NCBI RefSeq assembly: GCF_001866135.1
Contig: NZ_MODW01000003.1
Coordinates: 186,001-250,000 of the forward strand
Origin: Microbacterium sp. LCT-H2
GTDB lineage: Bacteria; Actinomycetota; Actinomycetes; Actinomycetales; Microbacteriaceae
Reading direction: 5' to 3'
Length of the DNA: 64,000 bases
Below, piece after piece: positions 49,691-61,060 of the stretch (the stretch's first letter is position 1; the number at the start of each line of letters is the position of its first letter). The notes beneath the pieces are model-generated. The model was not told where the DNA came from and ran no database searches. It saw only the letters and a program-made list of their open reading frames with translations. The position numbers were made by a program, and so were the translations under genes.

Positions 49691-50388
49691 CAGGCACCTA
49701 CCTTCTGTGCGGCGATGGCCTCGGCCTCGGCGCGGACGAGCCGGGCCGGGGCGACCTGGTCGAACTCGAGACCACGACGTGCGGCGACGGCGCGGGGCTC
49801 CTCGAGCTCCTTCAGGGCGGTGACCGTCGCGTGCACGATGTTGATCGTGTTCGACGAGCCGAGCGACTTGGACAGCACGTCGTGGATGCCGGCGCACTCG
49901 AGCACGGCGCGGACCGGACCACCGGCGATGACACCGGTACCGGCGGCGGCGGGGCGCAGGAGCACCACACCGGCGGCCGACTCACCCTGCACGGGGTGCG
50001 GGATGGTGCTGCCGACGCGCGGGACGCGGAAGAAGTTGCGCTTGGCCTCTTCGACACCCTTCGAGATCGCCAGGGGGACCTCACGGGCCTTGCCGTAGCC
50101 GACGCCCACCAGACCGTTGCCGTCGCCGACGACCACGAGAGCGGTGAAGCTGAAGCGACGACCACCCTTCACGACCTTCGAGACACGGTTGATGGTGACG
50201 ACGCGCTCCAGGAACTGGTTGTCGCCGCGGTCGCGCGAGTTGCGGTCGCGGCCGCCCTGGTTGCGGTCACGTCCGCCGCGGCGGCCGTCCCGCTGGTCGC
50301 GAGTGGGCTCAGCCTGCGTGGTGCCGGCGGCCGTCTCGGAAGTGGCAGCAGCCGCTTCGGTCACTTCGTTCTCCTTGTTGTCACTCAC
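49690..50388 (-). CDS. rpsE: 30S ribosomal protein S5 with Arg/Asp/Gly-rich N-terminal extension
   Basis: 232 residues. The S5 core starts near 57 ([43 protein letters not shown]). The first ~55 residues are an acidic Ala/Thr stretch, then repeated RDR/GGRDRN units. Its ATG overlaps the rplR stop (ATGA). Confidence 0.97.
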   Translation of the reverse strand: MSDNKENEVTEAAAATSETAAGTTQAEPTRDQRDGRRGGRDRNQGGRDRNSRDRGDNQFLERVVTINRVSKVVKGGRRFSFTALVVVGDGNGLVGVGYGKAREVPLAISKGVEEAKRNFFRVPRVGSTIPHPVQGESAAGVVLLRPAAAGTGVIAGGPVRAVLECAGIHDVLSKSLGSSNTINIVHATVTALKELEEPRAVAARRGLEFDQVAPARLVRAEAEAIAAQKVGA

Positions 50389-50744
50389 AGTGCCAGACCC
50401 CCTTCACGGGCGCCGTCGGCGATGGCGGCGACACGACCCGCGTAGCGGTTGCCGCCACGGTCGAACACTGCCTCGGAAACGCCTGCGGCCTTCGCACGCT
50501 CGGCGAGGAGCTCGCCGACCTTGCGAGCCTTGGCGGTCTTGTCGCCATCCAGCGAACGCAGGTCGGTCTCGAGCGTCGAGGCCGAGGCGACCGTGTGGCC
50601 CTTGCTGTCGTCGACGAGCTGCACGAAGACGTGACGCGCCGAACGGTTGACGACGAGGCGCGGACGCACCTCGGTGCCCACGATCTTCTTGCGAAGACGG
50701 GCGTGACGACGCGCGCGGGCGTCGGACTTCGACTTCACAGCCAT
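50385..50744 (-). CDS. rplR: 50S ribosomal protein L18
   Basis: 119 residues: [39 protein letters not shown] and [24 protein letters not shown] are diagnostic. 5S rRNA-binding protein. Two bases separate it from rplF. Confidence 0.98.
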   Translation of the reverse strand: MAVKSKSDARARRHARLRKKIVGTEVRPRLVVNRSARHVFVQLVDDSKGHTVASASTLETDLRSLDGDKTAKARKVGELLAERAKAAGVSEAVFDRGGNRYAGRVAAIADGAREGGLAL

Positions 50745-50746
50745 GG

Positions 50747-51283
50747 TTACTTACCAGCCTTTCCGGCCTTGCGACGCACGACCTCGCCGGCGTAGCGCAC
50801 ACCCTTGCCCTTGTACGGCTCGGGCTTGCGGATCTTGCGGATGTTCGCAGCCGCCTCACCGACGGCCTGCTTGTCGATCCCGCTGACGGTGAGCTTGTTC
50901 GTGCCCTCGACCGTGAGCGTGATGCCGGCGGGCGGGTCGACCAGGACCGGGTGCGAGAAGCCGAGAGCGAACTCGACCGAGTTGCCCTTCTGCTGCACGC
51001 GGTAACCGGTGCCGACGACCTCGAGACCCTTGGTGTAGCCCTGGGTCACGCCGATGATGTTGTTGTTGATGAGCGTGCGGGTCAGGCCGTGAAGCGACCG
51101 GGACTCGCGCTCGTCGTCGGGGCGGGTGACGAGAACCTGGTTCTCCTCGACCGACACCTCGATGGGGCTGGCCACCGTGAGGGTGAGCTCACCCTTGGGG
51201 CCCTTCACCGCGACCTCACGGCCGTCGACCGAAACGGTCACGCCCGCGGGAACGTCGATGGGAAGTCGTCCAATACGCGACAT
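50747..51283 (-). CDS. rplF: 50S ribosomal protein L6
   Basis: 178 residues: [33 protein letters not shown] at the start and the C-terminal signature [25 protein letters not shown]. Both L6 repeats present. Confidence 0.98.
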   Translation of the reverse strand: MSRIGRLPIDVPAGVTVSVDGREVAVKGPKGELTLTVASPIEVSVEENQVLVTRPDDERESRSLHGLTRTLINNNIIGVTQGYTKGLEVVGTGYRVQQKGNSVEFALGFSHPVLVDPPAGITLTVEGTNKLTVSGIDKQAVGEAAANIRKIRKPEPYKGKGVRYAGEVVRRKAGKAGK

Positions 51284-51289
51284 TTCGGA

Positions 51290-51688
51290 TTACCACACGT
51301 AGGCGAGAACTTCTCCGCCCACGCCCTTCTGCTCAGCCTGGCGGTCCGTGAGGAGACCGGAGGAGGTGGACAGGATGGCCACGCCGAGGCCGCCGAGGAC
51401 CGTGGGGATCTCGGTCGACTTCGCGTACACGCGGAGGCCGGGCTTCGACACGCGCTTGATGCCCGCGATCGAGCGCTCGCGGTTCGGGCCGTACTTCAGC
51501 GTCAGCGTGAGGTTCTTGCCCACGCGCGCGTCGGAGGTCTCCCAACCGGCGATGTAGCCCTCCTGCTGGAGGATCTCTGCGATGTGCGTCTTGAGCTTGC
51601 TCGACGGCAGCGTCACGGTGTCGTGGTGCGCCGAGTTCGCGTTGCGCAGACGGGTCAGCATGTCTGCGACCGGGTCTGTCATTGTCAT
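51290..51688 (-). CDS. rpsH: 30S ribosomal protein S8
   Basis: 132 residues: [29 protein letters not shown] and the C-terminal [28 protein letters not shown]. It is preceded by a 132-nt gap with a terminator-like hairpin and no rpsN, so it may be transcribed from a separate promoter; a minus-strand TACAAT (51769-51764) is a possible -10. Confidence 0.98.
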   Translation of the reverse strand: MTMTDPVADMLTRLRNANSAHHDTVTLPSSKLKTHIAEILQQEGYIAGWETSDARVGKNLTLTLKYGPNRERSIAGIKRVSKPGLRVYAKSTEIPTVLGGLGVAILSTSSGLLTDRQAEQKGVGGEVLAYVW

Positions 51689-51778
51689 TGTTGTCTACTT
51701 TCGTTCATGAGGTTCCGGCTGCCGTTACACGACAGACGGCCTGCGATGAGCACGCAATCTTCAATTGTACGTGCACAT

Positions 51779-51815
51779 CGACGGGCTCAGTGACACGAGA
51801 CCACTGAGCCCGTCG
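51779..51815 (-). terminator. Hairpin between rplE and rpsH
   Basis: A 14-bp perfect stem CGACGGGCTCAGTG (51779-51792, 51802-51815) begins just after the rplE stop. Its right arm includes most of a CTGAGCCCGTCGAAG repeat. It splits the spc operon where rpsN usually sits. Confidence 0.7.
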
Positions 51816-51818
51816 AAG
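51804..51818 (+). repeat. Dispersed motif CTGAGCCCGTCGAAG
   Basis: Identical to the 44852 copy; forms part of the right stem of the rplE-rpsH hairpin. Confidence 0.7.
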
Positions 51819-51820
51819 GG

Positions 51821-52411
51821 TCACGCCTGGGCGTCGTCCGCGCGGAACGGGAAGCCGAGGTGACGGAGCAGCGCCCGACCCTCGTCGTCCGTCTTCGCCG
51901 AGGTCACGACGGTGATGTCGAAACCACGGACGCGGTCGATCTTGTCCTGATCGATCTCGTGGAACACGCTCTGCTCCTGGAGACCGAAGGTGTAGTTGCC
52001 GTTGCCGTCGAACTGCTTGGCCGACAGACCGCGGAAGTCGCGGATGCGGGGCAGGGCGAGCGAGACCAGGCGGTCCACGAACTCCCACGCACGGTCGCCA
52101 CGGAGGGTGACGTGCGCGCCGATGGCCTGGCCCTCACGCAGCTTGAACTGCGCGATGGACTTGCGGGCCTTGGTGACGATCGGCTTCTGGCCGGTGATCT
52201 TGGTGAGGTCGTCGACCGCCCCATCGATCACCTTGCTGTCGCGCGCAGCCTCGCCGACACCGGTGTTCACGACGACCTTGACCAGGCCGGGGATCTGCAT
52301 GACGTTCTCGTAGCCGAACTCGTCCTGCAGAGCCTTCTTGATCTCGGCGTTGTACTTCGCCTTCAGGCGGGGCTGGATCTTGCCAGCCACCGCAGCGTCG
52401 GTCGTTGCCAT
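51821..52411 (-). CDS. rplE: 50S ribosomal protein L5
   Basis: 196 residues: [43 protein letters not shown], and the C-terminal [30 protein letters not shown]. 5S rRNA-binding. Its ATG overlaps the rplX stop (TGATG). Confidence 0.98.
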   Translation of the reverse strand: MATTDAAVAGKIQPRLKAKYNAEIKKALQDEFGYENVMQIPGLVKVVVNTGVGEAARDSKVIDGAVDDLTKITGQKPIVTKARKSIAQFKLREGQAIGAHVTLRGDRAWEFVDRLVSLALPRIRDFRGLSAKQFDGNGNYTFGLQEQSVFHEIDQDKIDRVRGFDITVVTSAKTDDEGRALLRHLGFPFRADDAQA

Positions 52412-52770
52412 CAGAGGTCCTTACCGCTCTTCTTCGCGAAGCGCACGCGGACGGTGCGCTTCACGCCGTCCTTGGTCTGCTCCTCGACCCGGTGGCCGAC
52501 CTTGGTCGGCTTCTTGGTCGAGGGGTCGACGAGTGCGACGTTCGAGATGTGGATGGGCGCCTCGACGGTCTCGAGACCACCCGTCTTCGTGCCACGCTGC
52601 GTCTGACCGACGCGCGTGTGCTTGGTGACGTAGTTGACGCCTTCGACGACGACACGGTTCTGCTCGACGAGGACGTCGAGGACCTTGCCCTGCTTGCCGC
52701 GGTCGCCACCACGCTCGGGCTTGGCGCCCGAGATGACCTGAACCAGGTCGCCCTTCTTGATCTTCGCCAT
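52411..52770 (-). CDS. rplX: 50S ribosomal protein L24
   Basis: 119 residues with the KOW motif at the start ([31 protein letters not shown]) and [20 protein letters not shown]. Assembly-initiator protein. Two bases from rplN. Confidence 0.98.
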   Translation of the reverse strand: MAKIKKGDLVQVISGAKPERGGDRGKQGKVLDVLVEQNRVVVEGVNYVTKHTRVGQTQRGTKTGGLETVEAPIHISNVALVDPSTKKPTKVGHRVEEQTKDGVKRTVRVRFAKKSGKDL

Positions 52771-52772
52771 GA

Positions 52773-53141
52773 TCAGATGACCTCCGGTGCCAGCGAGACG
52801 ATCTTCATGAACTTCTTGTCGCGAAGCTCACGGCCGACCGGCCCGAAGATACGGGTGCCGCGGGGCTCCCCGTCGTTCTTCAGGATGACGGCGGCGTTCT
52901 CGTCGAACTTGATGTAGGAGCCGTCGGGACGACGGGTCTCCTTCTTGGTGCGGACGATGACCGCCTTGACGACGTCGCCCTTCTTGACGTTGCCACCGGG
53001 GATCGCGTCCTTGACGGTCGCGACGATGGTGTCGCCCAGACCGGCGTACCGGCGGCGCGAGCCACCGAGGACGCGGATCGTGAGCAGCTCCTTGGCGCCG
53101 GTGTTGTCGGCGACCTTGAGACGGGACTCCTGCTGAATCAC
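52773..53141 (-). CDS. rplN: 50S ribosomal protein L14
   Basis: 122 residues: [37 protein letters not shown] and the C-terminal [32 protein letters not shown] start overlapping the rpsQ stop (GTGA), which couples the S10 and spc gene groups here. Confidence 0.98.
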   Translation of the reverse strand: MIQQESRLKVADNTGAKELLTIRVLGGSRRRYAGLGDTIVATVKDAIPGGNVKKGDVVKAVIVRTKKETRRPDGSYIKFDENAAVILKNDGEPRGTRIFGPVGRELRDKKFMKIVSLAPEVI

Positions 53142-53455
53142 TTGGCCTTCTCCAGAATCTCCACCAGACGCCAGCGCTTGGTGGCGCTCAGCGGGCGGGT
53201 CTCGTTGATCAGGACCAGGTCGCCGATGCCGGCGGAGTTCGCCTCATCGTGCGCCTTGACCTTCGACGTCCGGCGGATGACCTTGCCGTAAAGCGGGTGC
53301 TTCACGCGGTCCTCGACCTCGACAACGATCGTCTTGTCCATCTTGTCGCTGACGACATAGCCACGACGGGCCTTGCGGTACCCGCGGGCGTCGGCGTCGC
53401 GCACGTCGTGAGCGGCGTGCTCAGCCTCGACGGCGGCTTCCTTCTTGGTGGCCAT
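53138..53455 (-). CDS. rpsQ: 30S ribosomal protein S17
   Basis: 105 residues: [45 protein letters not shown], after an N-terminal ~28-residue acidic extension. The ATG (TGATG overlap with rpmC) was chosen over a GTG one codon upstream. Confidence 0.97.
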   Translation of the reverse strand: MATKKEAAVEAEHAAHDVRDADARGYRKARRGYVVSDKMDKTIVVEVEDRVKHPLYGKVIRRTSKVKAHDEANSAGIGDLVLINETRPLSATKRWRLVEILEKAK

Positions 53456-53772
53456 CACTCAGCCTCTTCCTTCGGGGCGTCCTCGGCGGCGTCCGCCTTC
53501 TTCGCCTTCGACTTGGTCGCCTTCTTCGCGGGAGCCTCGACCGGAGCGGGCGTCGCACGGATGCCCAGCTCGCGCTCGCGGATCACCGTGTAGAGGCGCG
53601 CGATGTCGCGCTTGACGGCGCGGATGCGGCCGTGGCTCTCCAGCTGGCCGGTGGCCGACTGGAAACGGAGGTTGAACAGCTCCTCCTTGGCCTTGCGCAG
53701 CTCCTCAACGAGGCGCTGGTCTTCGAACGTGTCGAGCTCTGCCGGAGCGAGCTCCTTGGTGCCGATCGCCAT
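53455..53772 (-). CDS. rpmC: 50S ribosomal protein L29 with Ala/Lys/Glu tail
   Basis: 105 residues. The core [58 protein letters not shown] is normal length; a ~35-residue tail rich in Ala, Lys and Glu follows. The ATG overlaps the rplP stop (TAATG); a longer in-frame reading is not supported. Confidence 0.97.
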   Translation of the reverse strand: MAIGTKELAPAELDTFEDQRLVEELRKAKEELFNLRFQSATGQLESHGRIRAVKRDIARLYTVIRERELGIRATPAPVEAPAKKATKSKAKKADAAEDAPKEEAE

Positions 53773-54191
53773 TACGCGTCGCCCTCCTCGCGCTTGATGA
53801 TGCGTGCCTTGAGCGGCAGCTTGTGGATTGCACGGGTCAGTGCCTCGCGAGCGAGCTGCTCGTCGACACCCGCGACCTCGAAGAGGACGCGGCCCGGCTT
53901 GACGTTGGCGACCCACCACTCGGGGGAACCCTTACCGGAACCCATGCGGGTCTCGGCAGGCTTCTTCGTGAGCGGACGGTCCGGGTAGATGTTGATCCAC
54001 ACCTTGCCGCCACGCTTGATGTGACGGGTCATCGCGATACGAGCGGACTCGATCTGACGGTTCGTCACGTACGCGGGGGTGAGGGCCTGGATGCCGAACT
54101 CGCCGAAGGAGACCTTCGTGCCGCCGGTGGCCTGACCCGAGCGCCCCGGGTGGTGCTGCTTGCGGTACTTGACCTTACGGGGGATGAGCAT
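53772..54191 (-). CDS. rplP: 50S ribosomal protein L16
   Basis: 139 residues: [81 protein letters not shown]. Start overlaps the rpsC stop (TAATG). Confidence 0.98.
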   Translation of the reverse strand: MLIPRKVKYRKQHHPGRSGQATGGTKVSFGEFGIQALTPAYVTNRQIESARIAMTRHIKRGGKVWINIYPDRPLTKKPAETRMGSGKGSPEWWVANVKPGRVLFEVAGVDEQLAREALTRAIHKLPLKARIIKREEGDA

Positions 54192-54943
54192 TATGCCGAA
54201 GCTCCTTCTGCAACAGGTGCCTCGTTGCGCGGGGCACGGCGGCGGTCACCACGGTCGTCACGGCGCGACTTCGGCGCGTTGGCCTGCTCGCGCGCGAGCT
54301 CCTTGGCGGTGAGGTCGCCCTTGTAGATCCACACCTTCACGCCGATGCGGCCGAAGGTGGTCTTGGCCTCGTAGAAGCCGTAGTCGATGTTCGCGCGCAG
54401 CGTGTGCAGCGGCACACGACCCTCGCGGTAGAACTCCGACCGGCTCATCTCGGCGCCGCCGAGACGGCCCGAGACCTGGATGCGGATGCCCTTGGCGCCG
54501 GCGCGCTGCGCGCCCTGCAGACCCTTGCGCATCGCGCGACGGAACGCCACGCGAGCAGAGAGCTGCTCGGCGATGCCCTGGGCGACCAGCTGAGCGTCGG
54601 CCTCGGGGTTCTTGACCTCGAGGATGTTCAGCTGGATCTGCTTGCCCGTGAGCTTCTCGAGGTCGCCGCGGATGCGCTCGGCCTCTGCACCACGACGACC
54701 GATCACGATGCCCGGGCGGGCGGTGTGGATGTCGACGCGGACGCGGTCACGGGTGCGCTCGATCTCGATGTTCGAGACGCCGGCACGGTCGAGCTGCGTC
54801 TGCAGCAGGCGACGGATCTTGATGTCCTCGGCCACGTAGTCGGCGTAACGCTGACCCGGCTTCGTCGAGTCGGAGAACCAGCGCGACACGTGGTCCGTGG
54901 TGATGCCGAGGCGGAAGCCGTACGGGTTGACCTTCTGTCCCAT
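54191..54943 (-). CDS. rpsC: 30S ribosomal protein S3
   Basis: 250 residues: [23 protein letters not shown], the KH domain with [23 protein letters not shown], and the C-terminal [23 protein letters not shown]. Start overlaps the rplV stop (TAATG). Confidence 0.98.
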   Translation of the reverse strand: MGQKVNPYGFRLGITTDHVSRWFSDSTKPGQRYADYVAEDIKIRRLLQTQLDRAGVSNIEIERTRDRVRVDIHTARPGIVIGRRGAEAERIRGDLEKLTGKQIQLNILEVKNPEADAQLVAQGIAEQLSARVAFRRAMRKGLQGAQRAGAKGIRIQVSGRLGGAEMSRSEFYREGRVPLHTLRANIDYGFYEAKTTFGRIGVKVWIYKGDLTAKELAREQANAPKSRRDDRGDRRRAPRNEAPVAEGASA

Positions 54944-55341
54944 TACTTGCTCGCCTTCTTGTTGCTGTCGCCGGCCGCGGCAGGAGCCGCCTCCGGCGTC
55001 GAGAGCACGACCGTGATGTGGCTCGTGCGCTTCTTGATCTGGAAAGCGCGACCCTGTGCACGGGGCTGGAAACGCTTGAGCGTCGTGCCCTCGTCCACGT
55101 ACGCGTTCTTCACGTACAGGTCCTGCTCGTCGAGGTACTCGCCGTCACGATCCGCCTTGACCTGCGCGTTGGCCATGGCCGACGCGACAAGCTTGTAGAT
55201 CGGCTCACTGGCGGACTGCTGAGCGAACTTCAGGATCGCCAGAGCCTCCTGGGCCTGCTTGCCCTTGATGAGCGCGACGACACGACGAGCCTTCTGAGGG
55301 GTCACGCGGATGTGTCGCACGCGTGCGATGGACTCCACCAT
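54943..55341 (-). CDS. rplV: 50S ribosomal protein L22
   Basis: 132 residues: [58 protein letters not shown]. The ATG follows GAGGAGAGAGAA; upstream in-frame extension is not supported. 25 nt from rpsS. Confidence 0.97.
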   Translation of the reverse strand: MVESIARVRHIRVTPQKARRVVALIKGKQAQEALAILKFAQQSASEPIYKLVASAMANAQVKADRDGEYLDEQDLYVKNAYVDEGTTLKRFQPRAQGRAFQIKKRTSHITVVLSTPEAAPAAAGDSNKKASK

Positions 55342-55366
55342 TTCTCTCTCCTCTATCGCCACCGCG

Positions 55367-55648
55367 TCAGCGGCGGCGGCCCTTCTTGTCGTCCTTCTCG
55401 TGGCCGCGGAAGGTGCGGGTGGGCGCGAACTCGCCCAGCTTGTGACCGACCATGGTCTCGGAGACAAACACGGGGATGTGCTTGCGACCGTCGTGGACCG
55501 CGATCGTGTGACCCAGCATGGCCGGGATGATCATGGACCGGCGGGACCAGGTCTTGATGACGTTCTTCGTGCCGGCTTCGTTCTGCACGACCACCTTGCG
55601 AAGCAGGTGCTCGTCGACGAAGGGGCCCTTCTTGAGACTGCGAGGCAT
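55367..55648 (-). CDS. rpsS: 30S ribosomal protein S19
   Basis: 93 residues, full length: [71 protein letters not shown]. Confidence 0.98.
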   Translation of the reverse strand: MPRSLKKGPFVDEHLLRKVVVQNEAGTKNVIKTWSRRSMIIPAMLGHTIAVHDGRKHIPVFVSETMVGHKLGEFAPTRTFRGHEKDDKKGRRR

Positions 55649-55660
55649 CTTCTCTTACTC

Positions 55661-56500
55661 CTACTTGCGCTTCTTGCCGGCGTTGCGACGACGCACGATG
55701 TACTTGTCGCTTTCCTTGTTGGCGTGGCGGGTGCGGCCCTCGGCCTGACCCCACGGGGAGACGGGGTGACGTCCACCGGACGTCTTGCCCTCACCACCAC
55801 CGTGCGGGTGGTCGACCGGGTTCATCGCGACACCGCGGACGGTCGGGCGGACGCCCTTCCAGCGCATGCGGCCGGCCTTGCCCCAGTTGATGTTCGACTG
55901 CTCGGCGTTGCCGACCTCGCCGATGGTCGCGCGGCAGCGCGCATCGACGTTGCGGATCTCGCCGGAGGGCAGACGCAGCTGGGCGTAGGGGCCGTCCTTG
56001 GCGACGAGGCGGACCGACGCACCGGCCGAGCGCGCCATCTTCGCGCCGCCGCCGGGGCGGAGCTCGATGGCGTGGATGACGGTACCCGTGGGGATGTTCT
56101 TCAGCGGGAGGTTGTTTCCCGGCTTGATGTCCGCCGCGGGGCCCGACTCGACGATGTCGCCCTGCTTCAGCTTCGCCGGCGCGAGGATGTAGCGCTTCTC
56201 GCCGTCGAAGTAGTGCAGCAGCGCGATGCGCGCGGTGCGGTTGGGGTCGTACTCGATGTGAGCGACCTTGGCGTTCACGCCGTCCTTGTCATTGCGACGG
56301 AAGTCGATGACGCGGTACTGGCGCTTGTGGCCACCACCGATGTGACGGGTCGTGATGCGGCCCTGGTTGTTGCGACCACCGGTCTTCGAGATCGGGCGCA
56401 GCAGCGACTTCTCCGGCGTCGATCGGGTGATCTCGGCGAAGTCAGCCACCGACGAGCCGCGACGGCCCGGGGTCGTGGGCTTGTACTTGCGAATAGCCAT
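55661..56500 (-). CDS. rplB: 50S ribosomal protein L2
   Basis: 279 residues: [53 protein letters not shown], and the peptidyl-transferase-centre loop with His in [27 protein letters not shown]. Confidence 0.98.
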   Translation of the reverse strand: MAIRKYKPTTPGRRGSSVADFAEITRSTPEKSLLRPISKTGGRNNQGRITTRHIGGGHKRQYRVIDFRRNDKDGVNAKVAHIEYDPNRTARIALLHYFDGEKRYILAPAKLKQGDIVESGPAADIKPGNNLPLKNIPTGTVIHAIELRPGGGAKMARSAGASVRLVAKDGPYAQLRLPSGEIRNVDARCRATIGEVGNAEQSNINWGKAGRMRWKGVRPTVRGVAMNPVDHPHGGGEGKTSGGRHPVSPWGQAEGRTRHANKESDKYIVRRRNAGKKRK

Positions 56501-56520
56501 GATTGTCCTTATCCCCCGGA

Positions 56521-56844
56521 TCAGCCGATTGCCGTGAAGATGTCGATGGTGCCCGACTTCAGGCTCACGATGGCGCGCTTGGTGTCCTTGCGCTTACCGG
56601 TGCCGAAGCGGGTGCGACGGGCCTTGCCGACGCGGTTGATCGTGTTGACGGACGCGACCTTGACGCCGAAGATCTTCTCGATGGCGAGCTTGATCTCGGT
56701 CTTCGAAGCGCGCGGGTCGACGAGGAAGGTGTACTTGCCCTCGTCGATCAGGCCGTAGCTCTTCTCGGACACGACCGGCTTCAGGATGATGTCGCGCGGG
56801 TCCTTGTTCAGGGCCGTCTGGAGAACAGATGCCTGCTCGCTCAT
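56521..56844 (-). CDS. rplW: 50S ribosomal protein L23
   Basis: 107 residues: [54 protein letters not shown]. It lines the exit tunnel and docks SRP/trigger factor. Start overlaps the rplD stop (ATGA). Confidence 0.98.
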   Translation of the reverse strand: MSEQASVLQTALNKDPRDIILKPVVSEKSYGLIDEGKYTFLVDPRASKTEIKLAIEKIFGVKVASVNTINRVGKARRTRFGTGKRKDTKRAIVSLKSGTIDIFTAIG

Positions 56845-57503
56845 GCGGAGACCTCCTGGTTGGCGCCGGACTTGGAGGCGATGAAGCCCTCGAGCGCGGC
56901 CTGGGTGAAGACGATGTCGTCGGAGACGAGCACGTCGTAGGCGTTGAGCTGGTCGAACGTCAGCACGTGGACGTGGCCGAGGTTGCGGATGCTCTTGAGC
57001 GCGAGCTCGTCGCCGCGCTCGATGACCACGAGGACGTTCTTCGACGTGGCGACCTGGGCGAGGAAGCCCGCGGCGGCCTTGGTCGACGGCGCGCCGTCGG
57101 TGCCGAAGGTGTCGATCGCGTGCAGACGGTCACCGCGGAAGCGGTCGCTGAGCGCACCCAGGAGGGCGGCCGCGATCATCTTCTTGGGGGTGCGCTGCGA
57201 GTAGTCGCGCGGCTTCGGGCCGTGCACGATGCCACCGCCGGTCATGTGCGGCGCGCGGATCGAGCCCTGACGGGCGTTACCCGTGCCCTTCTGCTTGAAG
57301 GGCTTGCGGCCGGCGCCCGAGACCTCGCCACGACGCTTGGTCGAGTGCGTGCCCTGGCGAGCCGCCGCGAGCTGCGCGACGACGACCTGGTGGATGAGCG
57401 GGATGTTCGTCTTGACGTCGAACAGCGCGGCGGGAAGCTCGACGGAGCCTGCCTTCTTGCCGTCTGCCTTGAGGACGTCGAGCGCGAGAGTGGAGTCAGC
57501 CAT
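56841..57503 (-). CDS. rplD: 50S ribosomal protein L4
   Basis: 220 residues: [70 protein letters not shown] is the conserved tunnel loop. L4 autoregulates the S10 operon in enteric bacteria; whether it does so here is unknown. Two bases from rplC. Confidence 0.98.
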   Translation of the reverse strand: MADSTLALDVLKADGKKAGSVELPAALFDVKTNIPLIHQVVVAQLAAARQGTHSTKRRGEVSGAGRKPFKQKGTGNARQGSIRAPHMTGGGIVHGPKPRDYSQRTPKKMIAAALLGALSDRFRGDRLHAIDTFGTDGAPSTKAAAGFLAQVATSKNVLVVIERGDELALKSIRNLGHVHVLTFDQLNAYDVLVSDDIVFTQAALEGFIASKSGANQEVSA

Positions 57504-57505
57504 GA

Positions 57506-58165
57506 TCAGGCACCCTTCACTGCGTTGCGGACGTAGACGATGCGGCCGCGAGCACCGGGGACGGCGCCCTTGACGAGCATGAGTCCCTTCTCGATGTCGA
57601 TGGCGTGCACCGTGAGGTTGAGGACGGTCACGCGCTCGCCACCCATACGGCCGGCCATGCGCATGCCCTTGAAGACGCGGCTCGGGGTCGACGATGCGCC
57701 GATGGAGCCGGGCTTGCGGTGGTTGCGGTGTGCACCGTGCGATGCCGAGACGCCCTTGAAGTTGTGGCGCTTCATGACACCGGCGGTGCCCTTGCCCTTG
57801 CTCGTGCCGACGACGTCGACGAGCTGGCCGGCCTCGAACGTGCCGTCCACCGTGAGCTCCTGGCCCAGGGTGTAGTCGGCGGCGTCGGCCGTGCGGACCT
57901 CGGTCACGTGACGACGCGGCGTGACGCCGGCAGCCTCGAAGTGAGCCGAGAGGGGCTTGTTCACCTTGCGGGGGTCGATCTGACCGTACGCGATCTGCAC
58001 GGCGTTGTAGCCGTCCTTCTCGGGGGTACGGATCTGGGTGACCACGTTCGGCGCGAGCTCGATGACGGTGACGGGAACGAGCTTGCCGTTCTCGTTCCAG
58101 ACCTGGGTCATGCCGAGCTTGGTGCCGAGCATGCCCTTGGAAACCTTGGAGTTGATGTCAACCAT
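57506..58165 (-). CDS. rplC: 50S ribosomal protein L3
   Basis: 219 residues: [76 protein letters not shown]. The ATG at MVDINS was chosen; it lies eight nt past the rpsJ stop. Confidence 0.98.
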   Translation of the reverse strand: MVDINSKVSKGMLGTKLGMTQVWNENGKLVPVTVIELAPNVVTQIRTPEKDGYNAVQIAYGQIDPRKVNKPLSAHFEAAGVTPRRHVTEVRTADAADYTLGQELTVDGTFEAGQLVDVVGTSKGKGTAGVMKRHNFKGVSASHGAHRNHRKPGSIGASSTPSRVFKGMRMAGRMGGERVTVLNLTVHAIDIEKGLMLVKGAVPGARGRIVYVRNAVKGA

Positions 58166-58173
58166 GGCGGACC

Positions 58174-58482
58174 TCAGAGCTTGATCTCGATGTTGACGTC
58201 GGCCGGAAGGTCGAGACGCATCAGCGAGTCGACAGCCTTGGGCGTCGGGTCGACGATGTCGATCAGGCGCTTGTGGGTGCGCATCTCGAAGTGCTCGCGG
58301 CTGTCCTTGTACTTGTGGGGCGACCGGATGACGCACACGACGTTCTTCTCGGTCGGAAGGGGCACGGGTCCGACGACGGTCGCGCCCGCACGGGTCACGG
58401 TGTCGACGATCTTGCGTGCGGACGTGTCGATGACCTCGTGGTCATACGACTTCAGGCGAATGCGGATCTTCTGTCCCGCCAT
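58174..58482 (-). CDS. rpsJ: 30S ribosomal protein S10
   Basis: 102 residues, full length: [76 protein letters not shown]. First gene of the S10 operon. An AGAGAG tract lies just before the ATG, and a long untranslated stretch precedes it. It also takes part in Nus antitermination. Confidence 0.98.
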   Translation of the reverse strand: MAGQKIRIRLKSYDHEVIDTSARKIVDTVTRAGATVVGPVPLPTEKNVVCVIRSPHKYKDSREHFEMRTHKRLIDIVDPTPKAVDSLMRLDLPADVNIEIKL

Positions 58483-58604
58483 TGTCTGCTCTCTCTCTTT
58501 AAGCGTCTTACCGTCCGAGACCGGGTGGCCTTGGGGCATTGGACGCACGTCGGCGCTGTTCGCGCCTCGGCACTCGTCTTCTCGGGCTCTCGACCTCGCG
58601 GTCA

Positions 58605-58619
58605 GGGAGCCTGTCGAAG
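58605..58619 (+). repeat. Dispersed motif, diverged copy GGGAGCCTGTCGAAG
   Basis: Matches CTGAGCCTGTCGAAG at 13 of 15 positions; in the presumed S10 leader. Confidence 0.5.
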
Positions 58620-58939
58620 AGGCTGCACCACTGTTCTGCTGTCAGCCGCACACCCGAAGGTGACGGATGCCCGACGCCCGCCGCGCACGGCAGTGCCCTC
58701 GCTGATGAAGGTGTCGGGATTGTGTTCTGCTGCCCGCGGCCTAGAACCCTGCAGCCTCCCGGAGGAGGAGCCGTCTATGCACTGCCCTGGCAGTGATCCG
58801 GCGCACGCACAGCGGCGACGGAATATCGAACCTGTCTATTCTGCCACGGCGGATTTCACTTCTGCAAACCCGGGCGTGTCGCGCTCACCGGACTCCCCGT
58901 GAACGCCTCCTCCCCTGGTACCTCAGCTCGCGGAGGAGC

Positions 58940-58971
58940 GCGGGGCGAGGCATCCCCATGCCTCGCCCCGC
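58940..58971. terminator. Strong hairpin upstream of the S10 operon
   Basis: A perfect 14-bp stem GCGGGGCGAGGCAT (58940-58953, 58958-58971) closed by a CCCC loop. It probably isolates the S10 operon from upstream transcription. Confidence 0.75.
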
Positions 58972-59290
58972 TTGGGGAGGGCGTCCGGTGCGAGGGGGCA
59001 CACCGAACGCGAGGAATCCGGCGTGAAGGGACGCCAGACGCCTCGACCGAGGGCGCGGCGGAAGACCCGCCGCGCAGGCGGGGAGACGCTCAGGCGCAAA
59101 GAGTGCGCGCGTCGCACGATGATCCCCAAGATCGCTTTCCCCAGTGTGAACGCGGACGAACCCGCGTGATTCGGGAGCCGAACCCCTTCGGCACCCCGAC
59201 CGCAAGATCCCCAGGCGGTCGAGACGATCCTACTCGATGTCTTCGAGAATCCGCCACATCCGAGGGCGCGATGCGTTCCCTCGACACGGA

Positions 59291-59322
59291 AGAGCGGCGA
59301 CCCCTCTCGGGACCGCCGCTCT
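59291..59322 (-). terminator. Hairpin after the 70-residue protein gene
   Basis: A 9-bp perfect stem AGAGCGGCG (59291-59299, 59314-59322), about 20 bases past the stop of the small minus-strand gene. Confidence 0.6.
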
Positions 59323-59340
59323 CCACGGAGATGTCGGGCT

Positions 59341-59553
59341 CTATTCGTTGCCGACGCTCTTGTCAGCGCTCTCGCGGATCTCGTCGATCTTGTCGGCGGC
59401 GCCGGGTGCGATCTTCTTCGCGAAGTCGGCGACGCCGTCGAGCACCTTGTCGCTGATGTCCTCGGCCTGCTCGCTCTTGACCGCTTCCGCCAGCTTGTCC
59501 TTGTTCTGCTCGTACAGGTCCTTGCCCTTGTTGACGGCGTCCTCGATACCCAT
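59341..59553 (-). CDS. Small charged helical protein, Rv0909-antitoxin-like
   Basis: 70 residues: [20 protein letters not shown], followed by a Glu/Lys/Asp-rich region ending [17 protein letters not shown]. It is predicted to be mostly amphipathic helix, without signal or membrane segment. The pattern recalls actinobacterial Rv0909-like or stress-related small proteins; no toxin gene is adjacent. AAGGGGATT precedes the ATG. It has its own terminator and lies between tuf and the S10 operon. Confidence 0.6.
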   Translation of the reverse strand: MGIEDAVNKGKDLYEQNKDKLAEAVKSEQAEDISDKVLDGVADFAKKIAPGAADKIDEIRESADKSVGNE

Positions 59554-59651
59554 GTGAATCCCCTTCGGAGGTGTGTGCGCCCGGCGATCGCACCGGACAC
59601 CTCATTGTGCCGGGCGGAACCGGGCGACGGAACCCTCGATCCGGAAAACGA

Positions 59652-59685
59652 CAGAGGGGCCGAGCCCGAAGGCTCGACCCCTCTG
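59652..59685 (-). terminator. Rho-independent terminator of tuf
   Basis: A 15-bp stem with one mismatch (59652-59666 with 59671-59685) and a CGAA loop, followed on the minus strand by TCGTTTTCC. One of the few hairpins here with a T-run. Confidence 0.85.
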
Positions 59686-59700
59686 CGAGGAAGCGGCTGC

Positions 59701-60894
<1,194 letters not shown>

Positions 60895-61021
60895 TGGGTC
60901 CTCCTCAGGACGTCGTTGTAGAGGTGCCGGGCACTGGTTTGCGACCGGTTCTCTACGGGTTAGGTTCTCAGTTTAGTAGAGAGGGAATGTGAAGTTGTAG
61001 GTGACCTGGGAACCCCGGGTG

Positions 61022-61036
61022 CTTCGACTGGCTCAG
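61022..61036 (-). repeat. Dispersed motif CTGAGCCAGTCGAAG (minus orientation)
   Basis: Copy in the fusA-tuf gap; differs from CTGAGCCTGTCGAAG at one base. It ends 25 bp from the fusA stop. Confidence 0.65.
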
Positions 61037-61060
61037 CACCCAGGGCTCCCAGAAGAGCGA

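Larger units (their letters stand above)
58483..59340. other. 858-bp non-coding region upstream of the S10 operon
   Basis: No reading frame here looks like a protein. From rpsJ outwards it holds a weak CTGAGCC-type repeat (58605-58619), a possible minus-strand promoter (TTGCAG at 58867-58862, 18-bp spacer, CAGAAT at 58843-58838), a strong terminator hairpin (58940-58971), another 9-bp stem at 59053-59075, and the hairpin that ends the small gene at 59341. If the promoter is right, the rpsJ leader would be about 350 nt. Confidence 0.5.

Noticed and set aside
58923..59600. Overlapping open frames on both strands in the region upstream of the S10 operon
   Set aside because: Arg/Ser/Pro-rich translation typical of GC shadows, no start signals, several stable hairpins inside; treated as non-coding apart from the 70-residue gene.
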